Positions 38,017 through 47,439 of a stretch of DNA of 64,000 nt are shown here, one piece after another. The number at the start of each line of letters is the position of its first letter. Position 1 is the first letter of the stretch. The position numbers and the translations under genes were made by a program. The notes under the pieces were generated by a model, which worked only from the letters and a program-made list of their open reading frames with translations, was not told where the DNA came from and ran no database searches. The DNA comes from Rhodopseudomonas rhenobacensis (GTDB lineage: Bacteria; Pseudomonadota; Alphaproteobacteria; Rhizobiales; Xanthobacteraceae): positions 62,001-126,000 of the forward strand of contig NZ_JACHIH010000005.1 of NCBI RefSeq assembly GCF_014203125.1, in the 5' to 3' direction.

Positions 38017-40164
38017 ATGACTGCCATGAACACGCTCCCCCGCCATCGCACCTTCTACCTCGTTCCGGTGTCCCGCGACGCGGGGCTCACCTCCGTGACG
38101 CTCGGTCTCGTCAGGGCCCTGCACCTCACCGGCCTACGGGTCGGCTTCGTCAAGCCGATCGTGCAACCCGAAGTCCGCGCCGGTGATCTGGACCTTGCGG
38201 CGCATTTTGCCCGCACCTTGTGCGGGGCCTCCGCGCCCGATCCGATTTCGATCGATCACGCCGCCGAGATGGTGCGCTCCGGTCAGCTCGGCGGGCTGAT
38301 GGAAGAAGTCGTGTCGATGGTCGACACGGTGCAGGCCGATTGCGACGTGGTGATCGTCGAGGGCCTGATCCCCAACGTCGAATTCCAGATCGCCACACGG
38401 CTCAACATCGAGATCGTCCGCTCGCTCGGCGCCGACCTCATCCCGGTGCTGGCCGGCGGCGCGCATAGTCCGGCCACGTTAGCTGCGAAAGCTGCCGCGG
38501 CCGCGGAGCAATATGGCGACGACGGCCGCCGGCCGATCGCGGGCCTCTTGATCAACCGCTGCGCCGATGCCGCGGCGGCGTCGGCGTTGTCCGCGCTCGG
38601 CGCGCTGACGCTGAAGGGCTCGGCGACGCCGGTGCCGATCCTCGCCGCGGTGCCGAATGCGCCGCATCTGCTGGCGCCGCGGATGATCGACATCGCCGAT
38701 GATCTCGGCATGAGCATCCTCAACCGCGGCGACATCGAGAGCTCGCGGGTGCAGACCGTGGTGGTCGCCGCGCGCTCGGCGGAGAAGCTGCTCGGCGATC
38801 TGCGGCCCGGAACCCTGGTGGTGACGCCGGCCGATCGCAGCGACGCGATTCTCGCCACCGCGCTGGTGGCGCAACGCGGCATGCCGCTGGCCGGCTTCGT
38901 CTTCACCTGCGGCGGGCGTCCGGCGCCCGAGGTCGCGGCGGCGCTGGCGGCGGCGCCGCTCGATCGCCTGGCGCTGCTCTGCACCGAGGACGATACGTTC
39001 GTCACCGCCTCGAAGCTCGCCAACCTGTCCGCGCACGTCAACCGCGCCGACGCCGACCGCATGGAGCGGGTGATCTCGTTCATCGCCGAGCGGGTGGACA
39101 CTGCGCCGCTGGTGCATCGTCTCAACCTGCCGGTCGACGGATTGATGCCGCCGCCGGTGTTCCGGCATCGCCTGGTCGCGCGCGCGCGCGCGGCGAGCCG
39201 CCGCATCGTGCTGCCCGAGGGCGAAGAGCCGCGCACCATCCGCGCCGCTGCGATCTGCGCCGAGAAGCGCATCGCCCGTTGCATCCTGCTTGGCGCGCCG
39301 GACCGCATCCGCGAAGTGGCCGCGGCCCACGGCATCGACCTGCCGGACGACGTCGAGATCGTCGATGCCGAGCAGCAACGCGCCCGCTACGTCGACCCGC
39401 TGGTCGAGCTGCGCAAGTCGAAGGGCCTCACCAAGCTGCAGGCGGAAATTGCCCTGGAAGACTCCGTCGTACTCGGCACCATGATGTTGGCGCAGAACGA
39501 GGTCGACGGGTTGGTGTCCGGCGCCATTCACACCACCGCCTCCACGGTGCGTCCGGCGCTGCAGCTGATCAAGACCGCGCCGGGCTCGAGCATCGTCTCC
39601 AGCGTGTTCTTCATGCTGATGCCGGATCAGGTGCTGGTCTATGGCGACTGCGCCATCAATCCGGATCCGACCGCCGATGAACTCGCCGAGATCGCGATCC
39701 AGTCCGCCGACTCCGCAGCTGCCTTCGGCATCGAGCCGCGGGTGGCGATGATCTCCTACTCGACCGGCGCGTCCGGCGCCGGCGAGGACGTCGACAAGGT
39801 GCGCCGCGCCACCGACAAGGTGCGCGCGTTGCGCCCCGACCTGATCGTCGACGGCCCGATCCAATACGACGCCGCCACCGTGGAAAGCGTCGGCCGGCAG
39901 AAGGCGCCGGGCGGCCCGCTCGACGGCCGCGCCAACGTCTTCATCTTCCCCGACCTCAACACCGGCAACACCACCTACAAGGCGGTGCAGCGCTCGGCCA
40001 ACGTGGTCTCGGTCGGCCCGATGCTGCAGGGGCTGCGCAAACCCGTCAACGACCTGTCGCGCGGCGCCCTGGTCGACGACATCGTCTACACCATCGCGCT
40101 CACCGCGATCCAGGCGGCGGCCGGGGATGCCGGCGGCGGCAAGTTGGCCGCGGCGGCGGAGTGA
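38017..40164 (+). CDS. pta: Phosphate acetyltransferase, long form
   Basis: 715 residues. The N-terminal part is the P-loop-like/DRTGG regulatory region (FYLVPVSRDAGLTSVTLGL, residues 12-30); the C-terminal catalytic PTA domain starts about residue 380 (ASRRIVLPEGEEPRTIRAA) and includes VDGLVSGAIHTTASTVRPAL, SYSTGASGAGEDVDKVRRAT and FPDLNTGNTTYKAVQRSA. Interconverts acetyl-CoA and acetyl phosphate. Start may be 38017 or the Met at 38026. It lies 42 bases after ackA. Confidence 0.93.
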   Translation: MTAMNTLPRHRTFYLVPVSRDAGLTSVTLGLVRALHLTGLRVGFVKPIVQPEVRAGDLDLAAHFARTLCGASAPDPISIDHAAEMVRSGQLGGLMEEVVSMVDTVQADCDVVIVEGLIPNVEFQIATRLNIEIVRSLGADLIPVLAGGAHSPATLAAKAAAAAEQYGDDGRRPIAGLLINRCADAAAASALSALGALTLKGSATPVPILAAVPNAPHLLAPRMIDIADDLGMSILNRGDIESSRVQTVVVAARSAEKLLGDLRPGTLVVTPADRSDAILATALVAQRGMPLAGFVFTCGGRPAPEVAAALAAAPLDRLALLCTEDDTFVTASKLANLSAHVNRADADRMERVISFIAERVDTAPLVHRLNLPVDGLMPPPVFRHRLVARARAASRRIVLPEGEEPRTIRAAAICAEKRIARCILLGAPDRIREVAAAHGIDLPDDVEIVDAEQQRARYVDPLVELRKSKGLTKLQAEIALEDSVVLGTMMLAQNEVDGLVSGAIHTTASTVRPALQLIKTAPGSSIVSSVFFMLMPDQVLVYGDCAINPDPTADELAEIAIQSADSAAAFGIEPRVAMISYSTGASGAGEDVDKVRRATDKVRALRPDLIVDGPIQYDAATVESVGRQKAPGGPLDGRANVFIFPDLNTGNTTYKAVQRSANVVSVGPMLQGLRKPVNDLSRGALVDDIVYTIALTAIQAAAGDAGGGKLAAAAE

Positions 40165-40366
40165 GGAGCGAGCCGATGCGCGGCGGTGCTGAAACGCGAC
40201 GAGGTCAAGGCAAGCTCGGCTCGTTGATGGACGCAGATGCCAAGCTCCATCGCAGCGCGCGCGATCCGCACTTGCCCGATAGCGACATGGACGAGCGCTC
40301 GAAATGGCGCTGCACGTCCAAAGGTGATCCGCGCCCGCGGTTGCGGCGCTGCATGGAGTGACGAAG

Positions 40367-41359
40367 ATGCTTGCTCGCGATGTTATGACGACCGGAGTTT
40401 CCGTCGTGGGACTAAGTTCATCCTCAGCCGATGTTGCGCGCGTACTGCTCGCGTCGCGCGTCAGTGCCGTGGCCGTCGTCGACGGCGACGGCGCCCCGAT
40501 CGGCGTCGTCAGCGAATGGGATCTCGTCGGCCAGCGCACCGGCGACCGCATCGCCAAACGCGATCAATGGCTGTCGCAACTGGCGGAAGGACAACCTCTC
40601 GCGGCCGAGTACTTGCAATCGGTCGATCCGGTCAACCGAAGCGCCGCCGAGATCATGCATCGGCCGCTGATCGCCGTCCCGGAGGCGGCGCCCATCGCCG
40701 AAGTCGCGCGCCTGATTACCGAACATCGCGTCAAACGGGTCTTCGTCACCCGTGACGATCGCCTGGTCGGCGTGGTGTCGCGGAGCGACCTGGTGCGGGC
40801 GTATTTCGCCGCGACCGTTCCGTCCGCGCCGCCGCCGCGCGTGCCGTCCGAACGGACATCCTCGATCGCCCCGCCGGCCCGCGCCGCCGCGCTGCCGCCC
40901 GCGCCAAATCCTTCGGCCTCCGAAGTTGCAGAGCGGGCCAGTGCCCACGAATTCGCGCTTCTGGTCGCAGCCGCGGAGGACACCGAACGCGCGCAACGCG
41001 CCGCCGCCGAGCGACAGGCGGGCGAAACGCGGCGCGCGCTGGTCTCGGCGCTGCAGCAGAAGACGCTCAGCGAGGCAGCCTGGCAGTCCGCGATCGAGGG
41101 CGCGCGGCGTGCAGCCAAGCTCGGGCTGCGCGAATTCCTGCTGATCCGGTTTCCGTCCGAGCTGTGCAGCGACCGCGGGCGCGCCATCAACGCGATGGAT
41201 CCGAGCTGGCCCGAGACCTTGATCGGGGAGGCGGCCGACGTGTTCGAACGCTGGCAGAAGGACTTGAAGCCACAGGGATTCGGGCTCACCGCCCAGATCC
41301 TCGACTTCCCCAACGGCTTTCCCGGCGATGCGGGTCTCACCCTGCGATGGGGAAGCTGA
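40367..41359 (+). CDS. CBS-domain protein with extra C-terminal domain
   Basis: 330 residues. Two CBS motifs: residues 1-60 (MLARDVMTTGVSVVGLSSSS, VVDGDGAPIGVVSEWDLVG) and about 90-145 (AAEIMHRPLIAVPEAAPIAE, VTRDDRLVGVVSRSDLVRAY), forming a Bateman module that binds adenylates. A Pro/Ala linker (about 150-190) leads to an uncharacterised C-terminal region with LREFLLIRFPSELCSDRGRA. GGAG at 40355-40358 supports ATG 40367. After ackA-pta, a role in sensing energy charge is plausible but unproven. Confidence 0.75.
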   Translation: MLARDVMTTGVSVVGLSSSSADVARVLLASRVSAVAVVDGDGAPIGVVSEWDLVGQRTGDRIAKRDQWLSQLAEGQPLAAEYLQSVDPVNRSAAEIMHRPLIAVPEAAPIAEVARLITEHRVKRVFVTRDDRLVGVVSRSDLVRAYFAATVPSAPPPRVPSERTSSIAPPARAAALPPAPNPSASEVAERASAHEFALLVAAAEDTERAQRAAAERQAGETRRALVSALQQKTLSEAAWQSAIEGARRAAKLGLREFLLIRFPSELCSDRGRAINAMDPSWPETLIGEAADVFERWQKDLKPQGFGLTAQILDFPNGFPGDAGLTLRWGS

Positions 41360-41471
41360 TCGGGATCGCCCGCCGTCCTATCGCTGCTTCCGGCTTGAAG
41401 ACGCGGCGAGAGGTCGGCACCAGGGCGTTTTCGGTTAGGATTGCTGCGGTTCAAGAGTCCCGGTCCCGGGC

Positions 41472-41587
41472 CGTCATTCCGGGGCTCGAACAGCGTCAGC
41501 TGCGAGCGAGCCCGGAATCCATAACCACCGCAGGGGATATGGATTCCGGACTTGCTCGTTCTTGCGAACTCGCAATCCGGAATGACG
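41472..41587. repeat. 116-bp palindromic intergenic repeat
   Basis: Bounded by terminal inverted repeats CGTCATTCCGG (41472-41482) and CCGGAATGACG (41577-41587), with an internal inverted pair GGAATCCATA / TATGGATTCC. The whole unit can fold into nested hairpins. This is the type of non-coding palindromic element scattered between genes in Bradyrhizobium and Rhodopseudomonas. The 3' ends of the CBS and sigma-54 activator genes flank it, so it may also act as a bidirectional terminator. Confidence 0.8.
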
Positions 41588-41658
41588 ACGACGTCTTGGT
41601 TGAATGATTCAATCCTAACCGAAAATGCTCTCGTCTAGTTCTGACTAAGCAGGTGAAG

Positions 41659-43128
<1,470 letters not shown>

Positions 43129-43459
43129 GCCTGAATCCTCTTCAAAGCCCGCTGCAGTTCTGTCCTGAATTGGTCTCGACGCCTTGCGGTGGATCAACGC
43201 CGCGCGCGCGCGGCAGAACTCATATCGTAGGCACTGAGGCTCCGCCACGGCTGGCCGAGACCGCGGCAGCGCAAATCGCCCGCGTTTCTTGGGGCAGACG
43301 CAGGGCTCTCTGCCTTCATCCTCTGCCTTCATCCAATGACGCATCGCTGCGGGCCGCGTTCCTGCGCCGCATTGACCCGGTCGGTCGCCTTAATGCCTGC
43401 GGGCATGGTAAAAGCGGTGGGCGCGATGCGGGCCACGATAGACGTGCGCGGCGCGCTCC
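43129..43459. other. Upstream region of the sigma-54 activator
   Basis: About 330 bases without a supportable gene. Contains the half-site at 43161 and a short tandem repeat (TCTGCCTTCATCC twice) around 43309-43335. Otherwise nothing recognised. Confidence 0.5.
43161..43171 (-). promoter_or_regulatory. Possible autoregulatory half-site of the sigma-54 activator
   Basis: On the minus strand AATTCAGGACA equals 11 bases of the enhancer-like element upstream of bdhA copy 2. It lies 33 bases before the activator's start codon. It lacks the second half of the element, so it may be chance. Confidence 0.25.
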
Positions 43460-43542
43460 GAGGACGCCGGCGCCTATGCCGACGTGCCCGGCTTCTGCGA
43501 GGCGGCCAAGCTCCACGACATCAAGACGCACGGCCCCTTGTC
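43460..43542 (+). pseudogene. hsdM: Fragment of type I restriction methyltransferase HsdM (C-terminal)
   Basis: The plus-strand frame [20 protein letters not shown] followed by IKTHGPL corresponds to the conserved C-terminal segment of HsdM-type N6-adenine methylases (D-A-G-x-Y-x-D-V-P-G-F-C, then a HG-containing stretch before TPGRYVG). The frame loses similarity at about 43542, before TPGRYVG. No other hsd part is present; it is a relic. Confidence 0.65.
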
Positions 43543-43689
43543 GATTTCCTTTCCCGACATCACATGGACGGTGTCCATGATGATCAGGAGCCAGGAAAGT
43601 CTGAGCGTCAACGGCACGAACAGGAAATGACAGAGCGCCGTCGCGGCGAATTGCCAACGCGACAGCTCCACAAATGTCCGGTCGATCAT
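43535..43689 (-). pseudogene. cydA: Fragment of cytochrome bd oxidase subunit I CydA (N-terminal)
   Basis: From ATG at 43689 the minus strand encodes [20 protein letters not shown] and [21 protein letters not shown], the first ~50 residues of CydA including the quinol-oxidase His (CHFLF). After KEIDKG similarity ends abruptly where it meets the HsdM fragment on the other strand. The remaining ~90% of cydA and all of cydB are missing. Confidence 0.8.
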
Positions 43690-43934
43690 TCGCGGCGGCG
43701 CGCTCTGGCGGGGCGAGCGGAGCGAGGAGGCGGCTACGAACCCAAGTGACACTGCGTGCGCGAGTACCCGCGTACGGCCAGTCAGATCGACCTGCGATGA
43801 GGATGCAGATCAAATCGTGTCAATGCGGCCCCTCGTGCAGAGGAGTTGTCACCAAACTGCGATCGTAAATCCGAGCCTTTAAGTCAACACCGACATTCCG
43901 ATGACAAAACCACCGTAACTTGTCGCCGCGACTT

Positions 43935-43951
43935 CAGTGACATAGTCACAG
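43935..43951. promoter_or_regulatory. Palindromic motif upstream of the Rieske gene
   Basis: CAGTGACATAGTCACAG, followed by ACA. It shares GTGACAT-N-GTCACAGACA with the site at 46122. It lies about 80 bases ahead of the Rieske start. Binding protein unknown. Confidence 0.5.
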
Positions 43952-44028
43952 ACAAACCGTCTCGTTACGCGCATGAGTTGAAGGATCGCACCGCATCGTT
44001 GTGGTCAGATCGGAGAAGGGCATCAGCC

Positions 44029-44556
44029 ATGGACAATACGCTTCCCGCAGAGCCCACGCGGCGCGACTTTCTGTTCGTTGCCACCGGAGCGGTTGCCGCC
44101 TTCGGCGCCGCGGCCGCCACCTGGCCGCTGATCTCCCAGCTCAATCCGGACTCCTCCACGGTCGCCGGCGGCGCCCCGATCGAGGTTGATCTCGCCCCGA
44201 TTGTGCAGGGACAATCCATCAAGGTGTTTTGGCGCGGCGCTCCGATCTTCATCAATCATCGCTCGCCGGAAGAGATCGCGTCGGCGCGTAGCGTCGATTG
44301 GAGGACCTTGGCCGATCCGCAGTCCGACGAAGACCGCACCAAAGCCGGCCATGAGCAGTGGCTGGTCGTGAACGGCATCTGCACCCATCTCGGCTGCATT
44401 CCGAACTATCACGAGGGCCAATACGACGGTTGGCTGTGTCATTGCCACGGCTCGCAATATGACTCCTCCGGTCGGGTCCGGAAGGGACCGGCGCCGGCGA
44501 ACCTCGCGCTGGTGCCTTACGAGTTCCTGTCCGACACCCAGCTGCGCATCGGATAA
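44029..44556 (+). CDS. petA: Rieske [2Fe-2S] protein (bc1-type) without cytochrome b/c1 neighbours
   Basis: 175 residues. Twin-arginine type N-terminal anchor RRDFLFVATGAVAAFGAAAA (about 11-30), then the Rieske domain with cluster-binding CTHLGC (118-123) and CHCHGS (137-142). The Cys pair of both boxes is present, as in ubiquinol-cytochrome c reductase iron-sulfur subunits. No cytochrome b or c1 gene follows; instead convergent cytochrome b561 and c' genes lie next to it. It could be a relocated petA or a second paralogue. Confidence 0.9.
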   Translation: MDNTLPAEPTRRDFLFVATGAVAAFGAAAATWPLISQLNPDSSTVAGGAPIEVDLAPIVQGQSIKVFWRGAPIFINHRSPEEIASARSVDWRTLADPQSDEDRTKAGHEQWLVVNGICTHLGCIPNYHEGQYDGWLCHCHGSQYDSSGRVRKGPAPANLALVPYEFLSDTQLRIG

Positions 44557-44706
44557 CACCGGACGCCGAGCGACATTTCAGCCTGATGCAGTCAGAGCAG
44601 GATGACGTCTCTTCGGATGTCAACTTGCTCTGGCTTTTCTCTTGCGCACGAGCTTTCAGAAAACCGCGATGCGGCTTTCGCGATCAGGCTTTCAGCCTCG
44701 CTCCGA

Positions 44707-45381
44707 TCAGAACGGCCGTCCGCCGGCGGCTGAGATCGCGCCGAACACCAATGCAGCGGCAACACCGAGACAGATCGCCGCCTGGCCCCAAGAGCCCGGT
44801 GTTGCGACCGGCATGTCGGTGTACTGATCAGCAGGCTTGCGCCCGGTGATCATGGCTTCGATCAGCGGTTCGCGGTGAGCGACCGCATAAATGACGTTTG
44901 CCGCGACGTGCACTGCGACGAAGACTTCGATCGTCGTGAAGATATAGCGATGCCATCGGGCGGCAACATCGACCATGGCGTCCGAGATTGTCTTGGCGAG
45001 CGGGCCTTCGATGATCAGGCGATCTTCGTCGGCGGAGAACAGGCCGGTCGTCGCCATCGCCGCGACCAGCACGAGCAAAGCGACAACCATCCAGCCGCCG
45101 AGCGGGTTGTGGCCGAGGAATTTCGTCTTGGCCTGCAGATAGACGAATACCTTGCCGGGCGCGGCGAAGAAATTGGCAAAGCGCGCGGTCGAGCCGCCGA
45201 CGAAGCCCCACAGAACACGGAAAGTGATCAGCACCAGCGCCGCGTAGCCGTTGAATTTGTGCCAGTTCGGCACGCTGCCGCCGTATCTGTTACTGATCCA
45301 GCCATCGAGAACGACGAAGACGAGCGCCCACTTGAAGACGCGCGTTGGTCCATCCCAGGCGATGACGCTCGCTTCGTTCAT
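44707..45381 (-). CDS. Cytochrome b561-type diheme membrane protein
   Basis: 224 residues with four main hydrophobic helices and heme-ligand histidines in NWHKFNGYAALVLITFRVLWG, ARWHRYIFTTIEVFVAVHVA and the N-terminal half. It matches the prokaryotic cytochrome b561 / Ni-Fe hydrogenase b-type family. It begins only 3 bases after the cytochrome c' gene, so the pair forms a small membrane-to-periplasm electron carrier unit. Confidence 0.88.
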   Translation of the reverse strand: MNEASVIAWDGPTRVFKWALVFVVLDGWISNRYGGSVPNWHKFNGYAALVLITFRVLWGFVGGSTARFANFFAAPGKVFVYLQAKTKFLGHNPLGGWMVVALLVLVAAMATTGLFSADEDRLIIEGPLAKTISDAMVDVAARWHRYIFTTIEVFVAVHVAANVIYAVAHREPLIEAMITGRKPADQYTDMPVATPGSWGQAAICLGVAAALVFGAISAAGGRPF

Positions 45382-45384
45382 GCG

Positions 45385-45825
45385 TCAGCTCTTCTTGGCG
45401 CGATAATCGTCGTGACACGATTTGCAATTGCCAAATACGCCTCCGATGTTGGCCTTCAGCGTGGCTTCGTCCTTGATGGTGCCCTGCGCGGCCGAGGCGG
45501 CAGCGGTAAGCTTGACGAAAAGGTCGTCGAATTTTGTCTTCTCGTCCCAGATCTTCGGCAGCGCTGCGGTGTCGCCGCCGGTCTTGGAGTTGGCGGGGAA
45601 CAGATCCGGCAGCTTCTTCGAGCCGTCGGCGATGGTCGCGAGCGATTTCTGCACCACCGCGCTGTCGTAACGAGCCTCGCCTTTGGCCATGGCCGCGATC
45701 GGCTTGGTGGCCTCACCAATGTCCTTCAAGATCGCCTTGCGCTGGGCAATCGGATCGCTCTGCGCAATAGCGGCGCCGGTTGCCAGCACGGCAAGGGCGA
45801 TGACAATTCCGAGTCTCTTCTTCAT
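45385..45825 (-). CDS. Cytochrome c' / c-556 family protein
   Basis: 146 residues from ATG 45825. Signal peptide (KKRLGIVIALAVLATGAAIAQ), four-helix bundle, and C-terminal heme attachment CKSCH (Cys134, Cys137, His138). Cytochromes c' bind NO and CO and protect against nitrosative stress; c-556 types carry electrons. The sixth-ligand state, which separates them, depends on an N-terminal Met/Leu not assignable here. Co-transcribed with b561. Confidence 0.88.
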   Translation of the reverse strand: MKKRLGIVIALAVLATGAAIAQSDPIAQRKAILKDIGEATKPIAAMAKGEARYDSAVVQKSLATIADGSKKLPDLFPANSKTGGDTAALPKIWDEKTKFDDLFVKLTAAASAAQGTIKDEATLKANIGGVFGNCKSCHDDYRAKKS

Positions 45826-46239
45826 CGATTCACTTTCTGATTTCATTCTGTTGGAGTTTGACAGCTCGCGATGTCAAACGCGTCGGAGTCGGCGCAAGCG
45901 ACATATACCCGAGCTCTCTCCATCTCCGTCAAGCGGTGGACGGGTTACAGTTTGGTAAGACATCGACCAGCGATTTTTCAATCGTGTTGATAGTCGACCG
46001 GGCGAACATCGACACCGCGCGTCTGTCACTCCTGGAAGATAGTCGGAATTTGCTGTCGAAGTATCGACAACGGCAGCGCTCGATTGCCCGCCAGAAAGTT
46101 AGAGCATTCGAATCGACCCGGCTGTGACATCGTCACAGACAGAGCAAACCAATCGGCGCATCGGTCGTTTTGCCGCAGGCAGGACTGTTGTTGGGAGGGC
46201 CCGCGAGTCTCCAGAAATACCTTTTGAAAGATTTTAGAC
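45826..46239. other. Divergent intergenic region between cytochrome c' and methyltransferase
   Basis: 414 bases without a supportable gene. Apart from the palindrome at 46122 I see no feature; it should carry promoters for both flanking units. Confidence 0.5.
46122..46138. promoter_or_regulatory. Palindromic motif upstream of the methyltransferase
   Basis: CTGTGACATCGTCACAG, a perfect palindrome with 7-bp arms around ATC, followed by ACA. Near-identical to 43935-43951. 102 bases before the methyltransferase start and about 300 upstream of cytochrome c'. Confidence 0.55.
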
Positions 46240-46863
46240 ATGACTGACCGCAGCGATGTTCAATTCTGGGATCGGGTCGCAGACAAATATGCGGCAAGGC
46301 CGATCAAGGATGTTGCGGCTTACGAGGCCATGCTTGCGGATGTCGCGTCCCGGCTTTCGGAGGCGGACCGGGTGTTGGAGATCGGCTGCGGCACGGGCGT
46401 CACCGCGATTCGCCTCGCGCCCGGCGTCCTGCAATGGAAGGCGACCGACCTGTCACCTGAGATGCTGCGGATTGCACGCGGCAAACCCGCGCCGGCCAAT
46501 CTCAGCTTCGCCATGGCCGACGCAGAGTTGGCGGCTGACGGCGATTCTTATGACGCGATTTGCGCCTTTTTGATTCTGCATCTGGTCAGGGATCTTCGCA
46601 CATCGCTGGCCGCGATACGCGATCGGCTGAAACCCGGCGGTCTCTTGCTGAGCAAGACGTACTGCTTCGGTGACATGAATATCGTGATGCGTCGTGCCGT
46701 GCTTCCCGCCCTTCAGACCCTCGGCATGGTGCCGCCGGTCACCGTTCTGACATTGCAGCAGCTTCGCCAAGCCATCGTTGACGCCGGCTTTGCAATCGAC
46801 ACGGTGCGCAGCTTCGGGCGCAATCGTCACAGCCATTATATCGTCGCACGCCGATCATCCTAG
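46240..46863 (+). CDS. Class I SAM-dependent methyltransferase
   Basis: 207 residues with SAM motif I VLEIGCGTGVTAIRLA (about 45-60), motif II-like WKATDLSPEMLRIARGK, LSFAMADAELA and the post-motif LKPGGLLLSKT. Methyltransf_11/25-type; substrate unknown. Its promoter region carries the palindrome shared with the Rieske gene. Confidence 0.8.
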   Translation: MTDRSDVQFWDRVADKYAARPIKDVAAYEAMLADVASRLSEADRVLEIGCGTGVTAIRLAPGVLQWKATDLSPEMLRIARGKPAPANLSFAMADAELAADGDSYDAICAFLILHLVRDLRTSLAAIRDRLKPGGLLLSKTYCFGDMNIVMRRAVLPALQTLGMVPPVTVLTLQQLRQAIVDAGFAIDTVRSFGRNRHSHYIVARRSS

Positions 46864-46878
46864 GCGTGACGGCGTCCG

Positions 46879-47175
46879 CTAGATTGGGGATGGCCGACCC
46901 CACATCGCATAGCCTGAACGATACAGCACGTAACCGGCCACGGTGAAGACGACGATCGCGAAGATGCGGCTGAGCGTGTTCTTGCGGGCGCCGAGCCGGG
47001 TTGCCAGCAACGTGCCGGCCAGCCCGCCGACCAGGCCGCCGGCAAGAAATTCGCCGGCGATGCGCCAATCGATCAGGCCCGACAGCGAATAATTGAGTGC
47101 GGTGGCCAGTCCAAATGTCCCCACCGCCAGCAGCGAAGTGCCGACCGCGTTGAGCGTTGTCATGCCGGTGGAAGC
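46879..47175 (-). pseudogene. C-terminal fragment of TauE/SafE-type membrane exporter
   Basis: From about 47163 the minus strand encodes MTTLNAVGTSLLAVGTFGLA, IAGEFLAGGLVGGLAGTLLA and TVAGYVLYRSG, the second repeat of TauE/SafE permeases (AVGTSLL motif and Gly-rich helix). The first half is missing: upstream the frame runs antisense through the SDR fragment. Confidence 0.65.
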
Positions 47176-47410
47176 GCGGGTGTGGGCGCACGAGACCGCG
47201 ATCACCAGGATCAAGATCAACCTGTTCGACCCCGGCCCGACCCGCACCAAACTGCGCGCCAGCGTGATGCCCGGAGAAGACCCGCAGACCTTGCCGACGC
47301 CGCAGCAGGTTGCCGAGCAGATCGTGCCGCTGTGTGCCGCCGACTTTGCCGAAAGCGGCAAGCTGTATGATTACACGAGCCGCACGGTGAAGGATTTTGC
47401 CGTGCTGTGA
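47165..47410 (+). pseudogene. C-terminal fragment of an SDR oxidoreductase
   Basis: The plus-strand frame VEARVWAHETAITRIKINLF, DPGPTRTKLRASVMPGEDPQ, then LPTPQQVAEQIVPLC and ESGKLYDYTSRTVKDF matches the last ~80 residues of alphaproteobacterial YciK-like SDRs. The Rossmann and catalytic regions are absent; the truncation point abuts the TauE/SafE fragment. The stop overlaps a GTG that could start the ABC gene, a remnant of operon coupling. Confidence 0.7.
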
Positions 47411-47439
47411 ATCGCAGCGCGATAGGTTTATCTGGATCG

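Noticed and set aside
40161..40361. 66-residue plus-strand frame between pta and the CBS gene
   Set aside because: Highly charged, no hydrophobic or domain pattern; overlaps the pta stop and looks like chance coding in GC-rich DNA.
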